Counted from the stretch's first letter, positions 1 to 49,987 are shown. The stretch: 64,000 nt of DNA from Paulinella micropora (GCA_009731375.1 BJOX01000190.1:381488-445487), one strand, 5' to 3'. Made by a program: numbers and translations. Notes: generated by a model not told the origin, from the sequence alone.

Positions 1-3000
1 AAATCGAAACAAGACAAGAACGCTTGCCACCGCGCCAGCCGTCCCGTCTGTTCATGATTCATCAACCATAACAGGTTATGATGATCAGTTCTGACAGTAA
101 ATTGAGGTCCTCCCCACAAATACTCTCTGAGCCTCTTGAGGGCCCATATCACCGCCAACGCCTCTCTTTGCCTTGTGCAATAGTGTCTCTCTGCCTCACA
201 CAACTTTCTACTAATAAACATGATTGGGCGTAATTTCTTCTCCTCATCCTCTTGTTGTAATACAGCCCCAATCGCAAACTTAGATGCGTCTGTATCGACT
301 ACGAATTGTTTCGTAAAGTCGGGCATCGTTAACACCAGTCCTCCGTCTTTCGGGTCTTTGTAAATGAGATCTTTGAGCGCATGAAACGCTTGCAAAGCCT
401 CTTCGTCCCACTTCTCAAAGTCTCCAAAATCTATCATTTTCTCCACTTTAGCCCGTGTTGCACCCCAATCGGGTATAAACTGGCTATAGTATTGCGCCAT
501 CGCAAGGAATGAGTGCAATTCAGTGCGGTTCTTCGGTATCGGTCGATTCATAATCTCCTCCCTCTTCTCTTTGGATATCGAGACTCGATTATGGGAGATC
601 TCGTACCCTAAGTATGTCACACTCGTCTTGGCAAGTTGACACTTCTTTAGATTGCACTTCAGGCCAAAAGCTCCGATGCGCCTGAATATATCGGACAAAT
701 GATCGATATGCTCCTCCATTGTGTTAGAGTATACGATAATGTCATCGATATAGCAAAATGCATATTCTCCCGCCTTCTGTCCCCGCCTTCTCATAAAGCC
801 ACCGTCAGACAAATCATCGTACTGACTGCTCAACATCTTCTGCATCGCCTTCTGGAAAAGTCCTGGGGCTTGCTTGAGGCCCATCGGAAGCACTTTCCAT
901 TGGTATATTTCCATACCCACCACAAACGCCGTCAGCCATCTGGACTTTTCCTCCAGTGGTATCTGCCAGAAGCCATTCTTAAGGTCAATGACCGAATAGA
1001 ATTTTGCATTCCGCAGTACTCTCCTTCCTTCTTCTAATGTCGGGAGAGGATTTCTCTCTTCCTCCAGCACCTTGTTAACACGAGCATAGTTAACTGTCAG
1101 GCGCCATTCTCCTCCTGGCTTCGGCACTATTCTCGGTTGTGAGACTATTGGAGATGTTGATCTCTCAATAAAGTCCTCATTGAGCAGCTGTCTTGCTAGC
1201 TCCTCCGCTATCTTCGCCTCATGTATACTCAAATTCGCCCTTCGTGGTGCCGGTGACGGCTCCGCACCCGGTATTTTGTAAATAACCGCAGTGAAATCTT
1301 CAGGCTTGACACCACCTGCATGTGGAGGGTCAAAAATTTCCTTGTTCGCCTCTAATTTGGCTTTTAAAAGCTCCTTCTCCTTCTCCGTGCCTACTCCTTC
1401 TTCCAATATTTTCCGCGCCGCCTCTTGAAAATCTTCATCAGACATCTGCTTATGCTGCTTGAGGGGTTCTCTGTCCTCCTCCAAGCCTAAGTCCTCTTCC
1501 GAGACATCATCTAGGCCCGTCTTTTCATACGTGACCGTGTCCGGCTCATCATCTTTACCGAGCTCCACCAGCATGTCAATGAGTCTCGCGTATTGCAAAG
1601 GAGCTTTACGGGTGTAAAAACCATCAAAGCATGTGAATGCTTGCGGTATCAATTTCAACTTGTCGAGGTCTCTGAGCTTCCGCTTGTATGCACTGCTCTG
1701 CTCACGAGTTCCCATACGACAAGCCACCACTAGCTGTTGCTTGCGAGAGGGTACCGGTATAGGATGATCAATAAGCCGGTCCCTTATTTCCTGCGCCCAT
1801 ATCGCCTTCTCATTATATGGCAGGATAATAGTATACGGCTTATTATTTTCGAATAAAGTCCGTAAGCATTTCTTCACTTCAGACAGTGAACGCGGCCACG
1901 TGGGCTCGTCACCCCAGAAATCAGTAATAAAACTTTTAATAGTTTCTGGTGGAGTATCCGGGATTCGCCCCGTTCTCCTTGGTACAAACGCCTCCCTTTT
2001 TTCTTCTCCTACTTTCGCATGGAAACAGTATCCGTTAGTAATATGGACATCTGTTCCTACTCCTTCCGCGAATCTCGCCAACGACGGGCTTCTTTGTGCG
2101 ACACATATAATCTCCTCCTTTCGCTTCTCGATTAAGTCATCAATAGACTTTTTGTCCCAATGGCATGTCGGAACTGTGACAGTGCACACTTGGGATTCCC
2201 AATTGTCGGTCCAGGACAGTTCATCCGGTCTTACGACATGGGGGTGAACGTACACCTCAAGTGCCTCATGTGCGATGGCCATCTTTTTGTGATCCGTCGC
2301 TAGACTCAGCTCATAAGCCTCATAAGAGTCAGTAGCGTTGAAGGGATCAATATCGTTCTCTTCTCCTCTTTTTACTCCATATATCACTCGCCGTGCGGCG
2401 CAATCAATCACAGCCCCCATCGTAGCCAATTGGTCATACGATAGTAATATTGACCCGTGGTAACCGGGGACGACATAGAGGTCCATACGGTATACTCGTG
2501 CGGATTTCAATTTAAAGGTCAGTGTGATGATTCCCGTGATATCCGTCCGGCTGCTCACTCCTTTGAGAGTGCCCGTTGACTTTTTCATATTTCCGTCCAC
2601 CCAGTCCCGGTATCGATTAAAAAACTTCCTGCCGACAATATTAATATTCGCCATCGTATCATTACCAACTTTTAATATTGTCTTCAATGTTTCACAATAA
2701 AGTTCCGTATAACACAGAGCATCGGGCCTGTGTATATTGGCTGCGAGAACAAGAACTTTACGTTCCAAATTTTGGAGTCTTGTCTCTAAGTTTTTCAACT
2801 CCTCCTTCTTCTCCTCCTGCTTCACCTCATTAACATTTTTATTATTCTGCGGTACTGGTGCGTTTACTATTTGAGCGACATTGTCTTGTGGTACTTGAGT
2901 ACACACATTGTCTTTTTGCTCGCCACCCGCCGCGACCGTAGACATTGAGTCTGTTCGTGGTTGTTTGCTTGGCCGAGGCGATACGTCTGCCATTGGCCTC

Positions 3001-3227
3001 CTCGCCTCCATCGCAAGTCTCGCCTTCCTATTTGCATCAGTTATCATTGGTAACCGTGCTGTATGAACGGGTATGAGACTACCTTGGGGCTGCAGTCTCT
3101 GTGTACCCACATCTTTGTTTTCACATAGAGGAAGCGTTGGCCCAGTCTGCACAACAGCATTAGAAAGCACTGTGACTTTAGGGTTAAACTTCACAGTCTT
3201 CTCCTTCCTCTCTTCTTCCCCCTCCAG
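1..3227 (-). CDS. pol: Ty3/gypsy-type Pol polyprotein (protease, reverse transcriptase, RNase H), partial
   Basis: This frame stays open from just after the gag stop to the window edge, about 1,075 codons, so the C-terminus (rest of RNase H, integrase) lies outside. Domains in order: a linker; a retropepsin-like domain at about 2700-2370, with catalytic triad DTM instead of the usual D-T/S-G (2652-2660) and the C-terminal hallmark ILLSYDQLATMGAVID; a long acidic linker; reverse transcriptase at about 1200-600, with DLKNGFWQIP, LPMGLKQAPGLFQ and catalytic YIDD (741-755); and RNase H with VVDTDASKFAIGAVLQQ near 260-306. RT motifs and domain order are those of Metaviridae (Ty3/gypsy). The frame is the same as gag, so Pol would be made by readthrough of the TGA at 3228-3230, or from an internal ATG such as 2945-2943. 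I saw no frameshift or nonsense codon, so the element looks recently active. Confidence 0.9.
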   Translation of the reverse strand, partial: MEGEEERKEKTVKFNPKVTVLSNAVVQTGPTLPLCENKDVGTQRLQPQGSLIPVHTARLPMITDANRKARLAMEARRPMADVSPRPSKQPRTDSMSTVAAGGEQKDNVCTQVPQDNVAQIVNAPVPQNNKNVNEVKQEEKKEELKNLETRLQNLERKVLVLAANIHRPDALCYTELYCETLKTILKVGNDTMANINIVGRKFFNRYRDWVDGNMKKSTGTLKGVSSRTDITGIITLTFKLKSARVYRMDLYVVPGYHGSILLSYDQLATMGAVIDCAARRVIYGVKRGEENDIDPFNATDSYEAYELSLATDHKKMAIAHEALEVYVHPHVVRPDELSWTDNWESQVCTVTVPTCHWDKKSIDDLIEKRKEEIICVAQRSPSLARFAEGVGTDVHITNGYCFHAKVGEEKREAFVPRRTGRIPDTPPETIKSFITDFWGDEPTWPRSLSEVKKCLRTLFENNKPYTIILPYNEKAIWAQEIRDRLIDHPIPVPSRKQQLVVACRMGTREQSSAYKRKLRDLDKLKLIPQAFTCFDGFYTRKAPLQYARLIDMLVELGKDDEPDTVTYEKTGLDDVSEEDLGLEEDREPLKQHKQMSDEDFQEAARKILEEGVGTEKEKELLKAKLEANKEIFDPPHAGGVKPEDFTAVIYKIPGAEPSPAPRRANLSIHEAKIAEELARQLLNEDFIERSTSPIVSQPRIVPKPGGEWRLTVNYARVNKVLEEERNPLPTLEEGRRVLRNAKFYSVIDLKNGFWQIPLEEKSRWLTAFVVGMEIYQWKVLPMGLKQAPGLFQKAMQKMLSSQYDDLSDGGFMRRRGQKAGEYAFCYIDDIIVYSNTMEEHIDHLSDIFRRIGAFGLKCNLKKCQLAKTSVTYLGYEISHNRVSISKEKREEIMNRPIPKNRTELHSFLAMAQYYSQFIPDWGATRAKVEKMIDFGDFEKWDEEALQAFHALKDLIYKDPKDGGLVLTMPDFTKQFVVDTDASKFAIGAVLQQEDEEKKLRPIMFISRKLCEAERHYCTRQREALAVIWALKRLREYLWGGPQFTVRTDHHNLLWLMNHEQTGRLARWQAFLSCFD

Positions 3228-3230
3228 TCA
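3228..3230 (-). other. In-frame gag/pol TGA stop, candidate readthrough site
   Basis: A single TGA separates gag from pol with no change of frame. The minus-strand context is GTG GAA TGA CTG GAG GGG. The next 90 or more codons of the same frame are open before the first recognisable pol domain. Gag-Pol expression by stop-codon suppression is established for gammaretroviruses, while many gypsy elements use frameshifting or a fused ORF. Confidence 0.6.
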
Positions 3231-5924
3231 TTCCACCACCTCGAAACGATTACCTTGAGTAGTGTCCGGGTAGGATGACGTATCGGTCTCCGAGGCAGTG
3301 TTGTAGGCCTGAGCTCGACCGAAATTTGGGTTGGAGCTTGCCCACGAGCCTCCTCCTCCTCTGGGTGGGGGGGCTGGAGCTCGAACAGCTCTCCCTCCAT
3401 AAGGGGTATATCCCCGACCTCCTCCTCTTCCTCTCTGAGGGGTTCCCTGCCACCTCGAGGCTCCTCTCCATGTTCCTCGTCCTCGTCCTCCTCCTCCTCC
3501 TCCTCCTCCTCCTCCTGCTCCTGCTCCTCCTTCTCGTCCTCTTTGAGAGGCCTTTAAGTTCTTTTGTCTCTCCCTTTCCTCCTTCTTCTCCTTCATCCTC
3601 TTCATGTAGGTAATGATTGCCTCTCGTAACTCCTCATCATCACACATATTGGCATACCAACCTTCGTTCACAGCGGCAATCTGAAGCATATTGAAAAGGC
3701 CCGGTTCCTTGCCTTCCGTCCTGCTCAGAAAATTTGCCCTTGCTGTTGGGTTCTGCCTATCATGATTGAAAGAGCAGTCTCTGTTCTCCATCTGTGCCTT
3801 ACACTGCAAGCCCGCGAACCACCTCCAACATGCGGTCTTCAGGTCTGGCTCTCTCTGTCTCTTCCAACCGGCAACTCTGTTTGTGTACGTGGCTTGTGCG
3901 CCAACAGGTACACCGCCTGCCTGTGCCGTATGTGCCTCCGTGAGCGAGTCCATGTTTGAGCATGCACTCATCACTTCTTGAAACAGTGCTGACGGAGCAA
4001 CGCTTTGAACCGTATTTTCGAACACGTGTGTCTCGAGGAAGTTCTTGGACTTCACTGAGCTAAACGTCGAGCATTGTTGTATGAGCTGAGTAAGCTTACT
4101 CGGGTTAACTGTGTGTAACGCCGAAAAGAAATAGAGGATGATCGACTTGCGGCCATAGAATAGCCCATAGGAGGAAACTACCTCCGTAAGGGTCGCCGCC
4201 AAGCCAACAGCACTCCTCAAACTCATCGCCACTGTCTCAAAGATTTCAAATCCTATGAGAGTACCAGTGCAGAGATGCTGGTATCCATGAGATTGAAAAT
4301 ATGAAATGAGTGTGGCCACCGCCAGTTCACACTGAGCGTCTAGGCCTGTTGCATTGTTTCTCTTAATCTCCTCCTTCTTTCTCAAAAACTTGTACTGTGT
4401 CAGATCAAATCCCTCCGAGACTAGAGATTGGTCAAAAACAGTAACAAGGGCCTCGTATTCCTGCGTTTCGTCGCAAGGAAAAGCCTTCATGCAGGCATTG
4501 ATCTCTTTGAGCTTGCTCAAAAGCGAAGCATCAGAGTCTTTGTCTGAGCTCGTCTTGGCATATAGCATGAGACTTGCCACTCCTCCTTTCTTCCCCTTGA
4601 AGGCATTTATGATGTTCTGTCTGTCCTTCTTCTCCGTGTTTGTGACCACCACCGTAGTTGAGCCCGAGGGTGCAGGGGCTGGTGGGGCAGGAGCTGGTGG
4701 GGTCAAATATGTCGGAGGGTGTGTCTTTGCACCACTCACTTTTGCTTTCATTCTTTCCAGTCTCATCGTCTTCTCGAACTCCTCATTCTCTTTCGCCTTC
4801 TTCTTCTCAGATATCACCAGCTTTTGAGCATGAGTGATAAAGGCCACCAATTCAGAAGCAGATCTGAGAAAATTATATTTCTCCACATATTGGTCAACAC
4901 CTGCTTTGTTGGCGACCGGTGGTGCGTTACTAAGTGATTTAAGGACAGAGTGATCCTTGGTAGGAATCCATCTCTTCCATGCCTCCTTGTGCAGTAACGC
5001 ACCCATCAACAGTCTGATCTTGGTCAGAACTCTGTCGGTCTTCTCTAACTCATCAATCACAGGATGAGTTTCTCCTGCTGCCTTAATGCTTTTTTCCATC
5101 TCTGCCTTCCCCTCTTCCAAGGCCTTTATTTCCATTGTAAAAAAATGAAATATGCCACTCGAGTTTTTCGAACCCAGATTGGTCTTCATTTTTGTTACAT
5201 CGACTGCCTCCTGACCAGTCGCGAGGAATCTGGCCGTTGCTCTTGGGTTTGTGTACTGGAGGTAACCCTCACATCGTGGGCCGTATGTACGTTCCCAAAT
5301 CAGGGTTTGAGTGTACACCCCAAAGATAGCATCGAGTAATTCAAGGTGGGTGTGTGTGTCCCCAAACTTGATATGCTGTATCTTCTTTCTCTCTTCTGGA
5401 TCAGAGACCAGTTTGCCGAGGAGCTGTGCTGTGTTTGATAATAGGATATAGACATCCTTTTTAGCACGACTTTTCTCTCTTCTTTGATCCTGAGGGATCC
5501 ACACATAGGTATCCTTCTCTACCCCCATCTTGTTATCAAACTCTTTTTTAGTGAGGTCATAGTGGTCTTGCACCCACTGTTGTTCCTCCACTGTGATCTC
5601 CTCTCCATCACTATGAATCAAGTCGATCATTTTTCGTCCTCCTCCTCCCGTGTAGGCAGGTGGTAAGGGATTACCATATGCTCCTCCTCCTCCCGTCTCT
5701 TCTTGTTCAAATCCTCCTTCATCTTCGTCTCCTCCATATCTTCCTTCATCATCCCAGCCCTCTTCTACTCCTCCTCCTACTCCTTCATCTCCTCCTCCTC
5801 CTTCATTCAATCCTCCTCCTCCTCCTTCATTCAATCCTCTTCCTCCTCCTCCTCCTGCTTCTTCTTCTTCTCTTCTTTGATCTGCCTCCGAGAATTCACT
5901 CACTTCGGCGGTCTCTGTCGACAT
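3228..5924 (-). CDS. gag: Gag-like nucleocapsid protein of the LTR retrotransposon
   Basis: An 898-residue ORF directly upstream of pol in the same frame. The N-terminal 110 residues are acidic and glycine-rich (repeats of E-G-G-G-G). The centre is a charged, mostly helical region of the size expected for a capsid domain. Around residues 697-720 there is C-x8-C-x8-C-x3-H, a CCCH-type zinc finger rather than the CCHC knuckle usual in retroviral Gag. The C-terminus (about residues 793-880) is an RGG/glycine-arginine box, a common RNA-binding region. The ATG at 5924 is the first in frame. It ends at TGA 3228-3230, and the reading frame continues into pol. Calling it Gag rests on position, size and the RNA-binding tail, because the sequence itself is too diverged to recognise. 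Confidence 0.82.
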   Translation of the reverse strand: MSTETAEVSEFSEADQRREEEEAGGGGGRGLNEGGGGGLNEGGGGDEGVGGGVEEGWDDEGRYGGDEDEGGFEQEETGGGGAYGNPLPPAYTGGGGRKMIDLIHSDGEEITVEEQQWVQDHYDLTKKEFDNKMGVEKDTYVWIPQDQRREKSRAKKDVYILLSNTAQLLGKLVSDPEERKKIQHIKFGDTHTHLELLDAIFGVYTQTLIWERTYGPRCEGYLQYTNPRATARFLATGQEAVDVTKMKTNLGSKNSSGIFHFFTMEIKALEEGKAEMEKSIKAAGETHPVIDELEKTDRVLTKIRLLMGALLHKEAWKRWIPTKDHSVLKSLSNAPPVANKAGVDQYVEKYNFLRSASELVAFITHAQKLVISEKKKAKENEEFEKTMRLERMKAKVSGAKTHPPTYLTPPAPAPPAPAPSGSTTVVVTNTEKKDRQNIINAFKGKKGGVASLMLYAKTSSDKDSDASLLSKLKEINACMKAFPCDETQEYEALVTVFDQSLVSEGFDLTQYKFLRKKEEIKRNNATGLDAQCELAVATLISYFQSHGYQHLCTGTLIGFEIFETVAMSLRSAVGLAATLTEVVSSYGLFYGRKSIILYFFSALHTVNPSKLTQLIQQCSTFSSVKSKNFLETHVFENTVQSVAPSALFQEVMSACSNMDSLTEAHTAQAGGVPVGAQATYTNRVAGWKRQREPDLKTACWRWFAGLQCKAQMENRDCSFNHDRQNPTARANFLSRTEGKEPGLFNMLQIAAVNEGWYANMCDDEELREAIITYMKRMKEKKEERERQKNLKASQRGREGGAGAGGGGGGGGGGRGRGTWRGASRWQGTPQRGRGGGRGYTPYGGRAVRAPAPPPRGGGGSWASSNPNFGRAQAYNTASETDTSSYPDTTQGNRFEVVE

Positions 5925-6716
5925 GATGTCGTAGTAGTGATCAACAGGAGGACAGTGTCAGCTCCTATGTTTGGTTTTTGTTCGTTTGTGTTCTGTTCCT
6001 CCTTCAGTCGATTGACTAGTGAAGAGAGAAACTAATAGAGAGGGTAGGATAAGATTCCCTGTCCTCTATGAAACACTGTTTGTATGTTTGTTTTTGTTTG
6101 AGAAAAATAGTCTTTGAGACTTTCTCCGATTTCTTGTTCTCCTTACTCAGATTACTTTCTCCTCCTTCTTTTCTATATTGTATCTAGTATGAGGCACTTG
6201 GACCTACACACAGATAGTAATAGAGAAGCTAGAAAAGCTCTCCTTGAGAAGTCGACAGTCGGTCGGATAGGTTCTCAGACCTACCTTTAGAAAACGATCA
6301 GAGATTTGCAAAAATACTCTGACGTATGTGTGAGATAATGCAGATAAATGCACAAACTAGAAGGGTAGAGTGTTGTGCTCCTGTCCCTATGCTTGTTTGT
6401 GTTTTGTGTGTGTTCCTTCACTCTTCTGTCCACCTCCGAGTCCTTCTTCTTGGTCTCTGTGTGAGAACAGCAAGAACGACAGAGAGTTTGTATCTGATGT
6501 CTCCTTGTGAGCACACAGATACTGATTGGGCTAGAGGGTACGAGACACCTGCTTGAGACCAATCAAATTATTTGTTTTGTGAAAGAGTTATGAGGGAGCT
6601 GTGTTGGAGTATTTGTTTTCGTCTGACGTCCCCGTGTGAGACAGGTCAGTGAAAATTCACTCTGTTGCCTGTGTGGCAAAGCAGAAAGAAATCACCCTAG
6701 TGATGTGGACTCCAAA
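5925..6716 (-). promoter_or_regulatory. Leader of the retrotransposon with candidate primer binding site
   Basis: This is the non-coding stretch upstream of gag in element orientation. At 6714-6700 the minus strand reads TGGAGTCCACATCAC, starting with the TGG expected opposite a tRNA CCA end. It lies two bases inside a sequence ending CATTACA, a typical LTR end. The match does not extend to a tRNA T-arm, so only a short primer binding site is plausible. No ORF here is convincing. Confidence 0.35.
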
Positions 6717-7261
6717 TGTAATGCCCCCAACGATAGCTCGTAAAAAGTCGGTAATACAACCAAACACAGTCCTCAAGAATGAGAATGATGTCTCGTTATA
6801 TTAGCTCAGTGAAGCCAAAAAAGGAAAACGGCAACAGACCAGGAATAAAATGGCATCAGGTCCAATCCGGACAAATAATACTGAAAAACAAGCTGGTGCA
6901 CCTGTCACCAGGAAAAGGTATTTTTTACCGGCTATCCGGGATGCCTACACTGCCACGCGAGGCCGGCAGCCGCGAGGCTTTCCCTGGCTAACTTAGCAAT
7001 TTAAATTCTTTCTATCATTCTTTCTGTCCTAGAATAGGAAATCTAATTTTTTTTTTTATTTTGCTACCCTCTACGGGAAGCGCTTGCAAATTTTTGAACA
7101 CATACATACTTCATACATGTTACTGCATGACTACACATATGTACATACATAGAGGATGTGATGTAAATGGGAGTTGATATTTAACCTTCGGGTAACCCAT
7201 AACTGATCCTCAACAACTTTTTTTTTCATATTTACACACTAATATAGCCTATGACTTGCGA
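6717..7261 (-). repeat. Candidate 5' LTR of the gag-pol element
   Basis: If the primer site is right, the LTR inner edge is the TG at 6717-6718 on the plus strand (TGTAATGCCCCC). The outer edge is not visible, because the matching 3' LTR lies outside the window and no target-site duplication can be checked. The end coordinate is only an upper bound set by the next LTR-like sequence. Confidence 0.25.
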
Positions 7262-8044
7262 CTAAGGGGGAGCGTTGTAATGTACTACTAATACCCGTTA
7301 CTCCACCTAGACAATTTACCGGTAATTTGGATAGTCTTAGTCATAGGCAGGTTCATAGGCCGGACAGTTATTAATACCTTTATTACTGACAAGGACACTT
7401 TCTAGAGTATTCGCGAATCATAGTCTGGAATGCCTAGAATCAAATGAGTATTACCATTCTGTAAAGGTCATAACATCATAAATTGTGTGACCCAAAGTCA
7501 TTAAAAGTCTTTTCTTCGGTTATTCTTTACCCTTAGCGGGGTAGCTTCCCTAAACTCTGCGTTTGAGTGATAGATTACTTTGACTCAACCATTAAATTTG
7601 AATTATATAAGAGACAGTCAGCATGCGGCGTTTCAGATTAGTGGCCAAATTTCGGATAAGTTTTTTTCATTTTATCTCTTTTTGTATCTCTTGATATCTC
7701 TTCTATTTTATCTCAGTCTTCTGCTTCCCTGGTGACTTAGCTCTATGAGTGGCAGGTATTTGATAAAAACAGTGCTTGCTTAAAATAATATATTATATTA
7801 TAATTCGCATGTCAATCAAATTCGCGCTAGGCGTACAGTAACTCATCCGCGAACTGCTGCCATTCAATCAGAGCCGGATGCAGCGTGCTAATGCTATGTC
7901 CGAGTCTGACTCAAGACTACCCATGCCGTGATTGCGTCAAGTGACCTGCAGCTTCGCTTGATCTCAGCAAATTCCCAGTCACACTGAATAAATGTTACTG
8001 TAACAGTCTGACCGTCTGATGGTCACTATTGCAGTGCAAACCTT
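7262..8044 (+). repeat. Plus-strand LTR-like remnant with polypurine tract
   Basis: A purine run (CTAAGGGGGAGCG) at 7262-7274 directly precedes TGTAATG at 7276, the usual polypurine tract/LTR junction of a plus-oriented element. A TATA box (TATATAAG) lies near 7604. A segment at 7661-7790 has a diverged copy at 52428-52550. The right end is not defined. I see no retroelement ORF on the plus strand, so this would be a solo LTR or a truncated element. Confidence 0.35.
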
Positions 8045-8266
8045 ACTATGAACAGTAGTGACTCGGCAACGTTTGTGACACAACAACAATTAACAATCAG
8101 CCCCAGAGGCCGCGTTGTCTCAGACAGGATCATGAAGAGTCTCCGCCACATCACTACAAATCATTCCCACTCCTCCCTACTAAAAGCAAGTATTTTTCTA
8201 AACCGTACTATGATTCAACCATCAACTTCAATTTTCAGGCTTGCCGCGCATAATCTATTTTTACTC
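8045..8266. other. 3' flank of the organellar helicase gene
   Basis: Unique-looking sequence between the LTR-like remnant and the stop codon at 8269-8267. It probably contains the 3' UTR of the minus-strand helicase. I saw no clear polyadenylation signal or further exon. Confidence 0.3.
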
Positions 8267-17481
<9,215 letters not shown>

Positions 17482-17561
17482 GGCTGCGAGAACAAAGAGA
17501 GAGGTAGAGAGATTGAAACAGATCGATATATTAATATATTTTGATTTCTTGGGAAAGAATA

Positions 17562-17872
<311 letters not shown>

Positions 17873-17875
17873 GAA

Positions 17876-19203
<1,328 letters not shown>

Positions 19204-19204
19204 G

Positions 19205-20650
<1,446 letters not shown>

Positions 20651-21581
20651 TATAGATATAGATAGTAATGTCCACAAAATGTCCATTTGGTATTGCTGTT
20701 CAGCTTGTCCTGTAAAAGGACGCTGAACATAAAGCAGAAGAATCGTCTTTGGTAACATATGTGTTATTTATGCTGACATGTAAAATGAGAAGAATAGGCA
20801 ATTATATACAGCATGCATCTCATGAGCAGAGTGAGTGTGCTAAGCGCCTGCATGAAGAAAAGTGGCTGTGTCCATAGCCGAGTTAACAGGTAACGCCCTT
20901 TCTGAAAGGAAGCCAAACGGAAATATGGGTCCTAGATCGACCCTTGAAATTTTAAAGGTAGCAGGCAGCAGCAGCAGGACCCCGAGTAAATAGATCACAC
21001 ATAAGCATACGGGTGATAAGGAAGATAAAAACAAATACTACATATTACTAGTATTACATAAGCTGCGGGTTCCTCCGCACAGCTGGATTCATCCACACAG
21101 TGGATTCATCGTCATTTCAATTCGAAGTTCTTTGTCGATAGGGCTGATCGGTCTGCCTGTCGGGCGCGAAGGAAAAGGTAGTCTGTCTCATGTAGCCAGG
21201 ACTAAAGATTTGAGGAATGAATGCGTAAGTACCCAGCATCCCTACCTTACCGGCTCTTGTATTTTACATGAGATCTTACAAGTCTAGAGAGAGAACGAGA
21301 TGTGACGTCAAGTTGACAAATTACATGCTGGGTTTTTTTCTGTATCGATGCCAGATTCCTCTTTTTTACTGCAATTTAATACTGCGTGGGCCAGACGTGT
21401 CACCAAATCTCTGCGCTGTTCTTTTTCTCTTCCTTCCTTCTAAAACTCCTCTTTCAGTATGAAAAATTTCCTGTTGTGTCGATTTAAGTGTAATGCGTCG
21501 AATCTAACAAGAAACAGAATATTTCCAGTCTCCTTCCTTCCTTCCTTCTTTCTTTCTCTTCCTTGTCCTTACGCAGGTGTC
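20651..21581 (+). promoter_or_regulatory. Unique sequence upstream of the Spb4 gene (5' UTR or promoter region)
   Basis: Microsatellite-free DNA between the divergent genes. The start codon at 21582 follows a pyrimidine-rich acceptor (CTTACGCAG at 21567-21575), so an upstream non-coding exon probably lies here. I could not identify a TATA box or the first exon. Confidence 0.35.
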
Positions 21582-37378
<15,797 letters not shown>

Positions 37379-37579
37379 GAGGGGAGTGGAGGGCCCCTGC
37401 GTGACGTTGGCGGTGATGCTTCAGCCCCGAGAGATAAGAGGAACACGGGCAAGAACAAGAACAAGAACAAGAACAAGAAGAAAAAAAAGAAGAAGAACAG
37501 CAACAGCAATAATAACAATAACAACAACAACAACAACAACAACAACAGCAGCAACAACAACAATAACAACAGCAACAAT

Positions 37580-37610
<31 letters not shown>

Positions 37611-37813
37611 GCAACAGCAACAACAACGACAGCGACAACAACAACAATAACAAGCGCACGTACTCAGCCCAAGCACAAGCCGAGGCGGAGAGCTCCGCCA
37701 AAGCTGCCACAGACTCCTCACCGAAGCAGCCCGGTGCAACCAACAAGAGAAAGAACAAGAACAAGAAGAAAAAGCGCAAGAAGCAGAGGACAGGTAGTAA
37801 CACGGGAAACTGA
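37379..37813 (+). other. Same-frame extension beyond the Spb4 TAG stop
   Basis: The frame of the last Spb4 exon continues open for 144 codons after the TAG at 37376-37378, ending at TGA 37811-37813. It encodes a Lys/Asn-rich stretch (AAC/AAG repeats), then an Ala/Ser/Glu segment and a final block KNKNKNKKKKRKKQR. A basic tail would suit a nucleolar helicase, but low complexity alone can leave a frame open. It may be 3' UTR, a former C-terminus cut by a nonsense change, or a readthrough extension. Confidence 0.4.
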
Positions 37814-49013
<11,200 letters not shown>

Positions 49014-49068
49014 GTGAGATAGAGAGACATAAATAACACACACATACATACACAGACATACTACATAA

Positions 49069-49206
49069 AAACGCCTTTTATTTGGTTGACCTTGGATTAG
49101 AGTTGGGATAGACAGACATGCATAACACACACACACACACACACAGAGACATACTACATAAAAATGCCTTCCAAGGAGTTGATCTTGGATTGGAGTTGAG
49201 ATAGAC
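49069..49206 (+). pseudogene. Two decayed copies of the WVDLGLE exon end
   Basis: The end of exon 48962-49013 (GGTTGATCTTGGATTAGAG, donor GTGAGATAGAGAGAC) recurs at about 49082-49115 and 49178-49210 with substitutions, each followed by a similar ACAC-rich stretch. Confidence 0.7.
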
Positions 49207-49418
49207 AGACTTGCATAATACAAACATACATACGGATATACATACATACATACATACAAACATACACACACACACACACACGCACACAGAAAGGGAGAGA
49301 GAGAGAGAGAGGGAGGGAGGGAGGGAGTCAAACCTCACATGACATAACCACATATTGTCCAACAGAGAGAGAGGAGAGAGAGAGAGAGTCAAACCTCACA
49401 TAACATAACCACATCTTG

Positions 49419-49488
<70 letters not shown>

Positions 49489-49765
49489 CGAGAGAGAGAG
49501 AGAGAGACAAACCTCAAATAACATAACCACATCTTGTCCAACCACCACAAATGCAAGACAACGTGCATGCAGGCATACAGAACGTTGTTTGTCTTGCATA
49601 CATACAGATGCACTTCGCTATCTTCCTCCTCTTTCTACCCTTTTGTCCCAACCGTCGCTCGACTCCCACCTCTCTCTTTCTCCTTTCTCTCTTTCTCTCT
49701 CTATCTATCTCTCTCTCTCGCTCTCTCTCTCTCTCTCACACACACACACTCTTTCTCTCTTTCTC

Positions 49766-49839
<74 letters not shown>

Positions 49840-49946
49840 TATCTATCTAAGTATCTACCTTTCCAACTATCTATCTGCGTATATATATCTCTATCACACG
49901 ATCTCATCTATCTATCTTTCTGTCTATCTATCTATCTATCTATCTA

Positions 49947-49987
<41 letters not shown>

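Noticed and set aside
699-2247. Plus-strand ORFs opposite pol
   Set aside because: They are antisense shadows of the RT and protease frames, whose motifs are on the minus strand.
7276-8044. Assigning this LTR-like sequence to the gag-pol element
   Set aside because: Its polypurine tract and TATA box point to the plus strand, opposite to gag-pol. It is better seen as a separate remnant.
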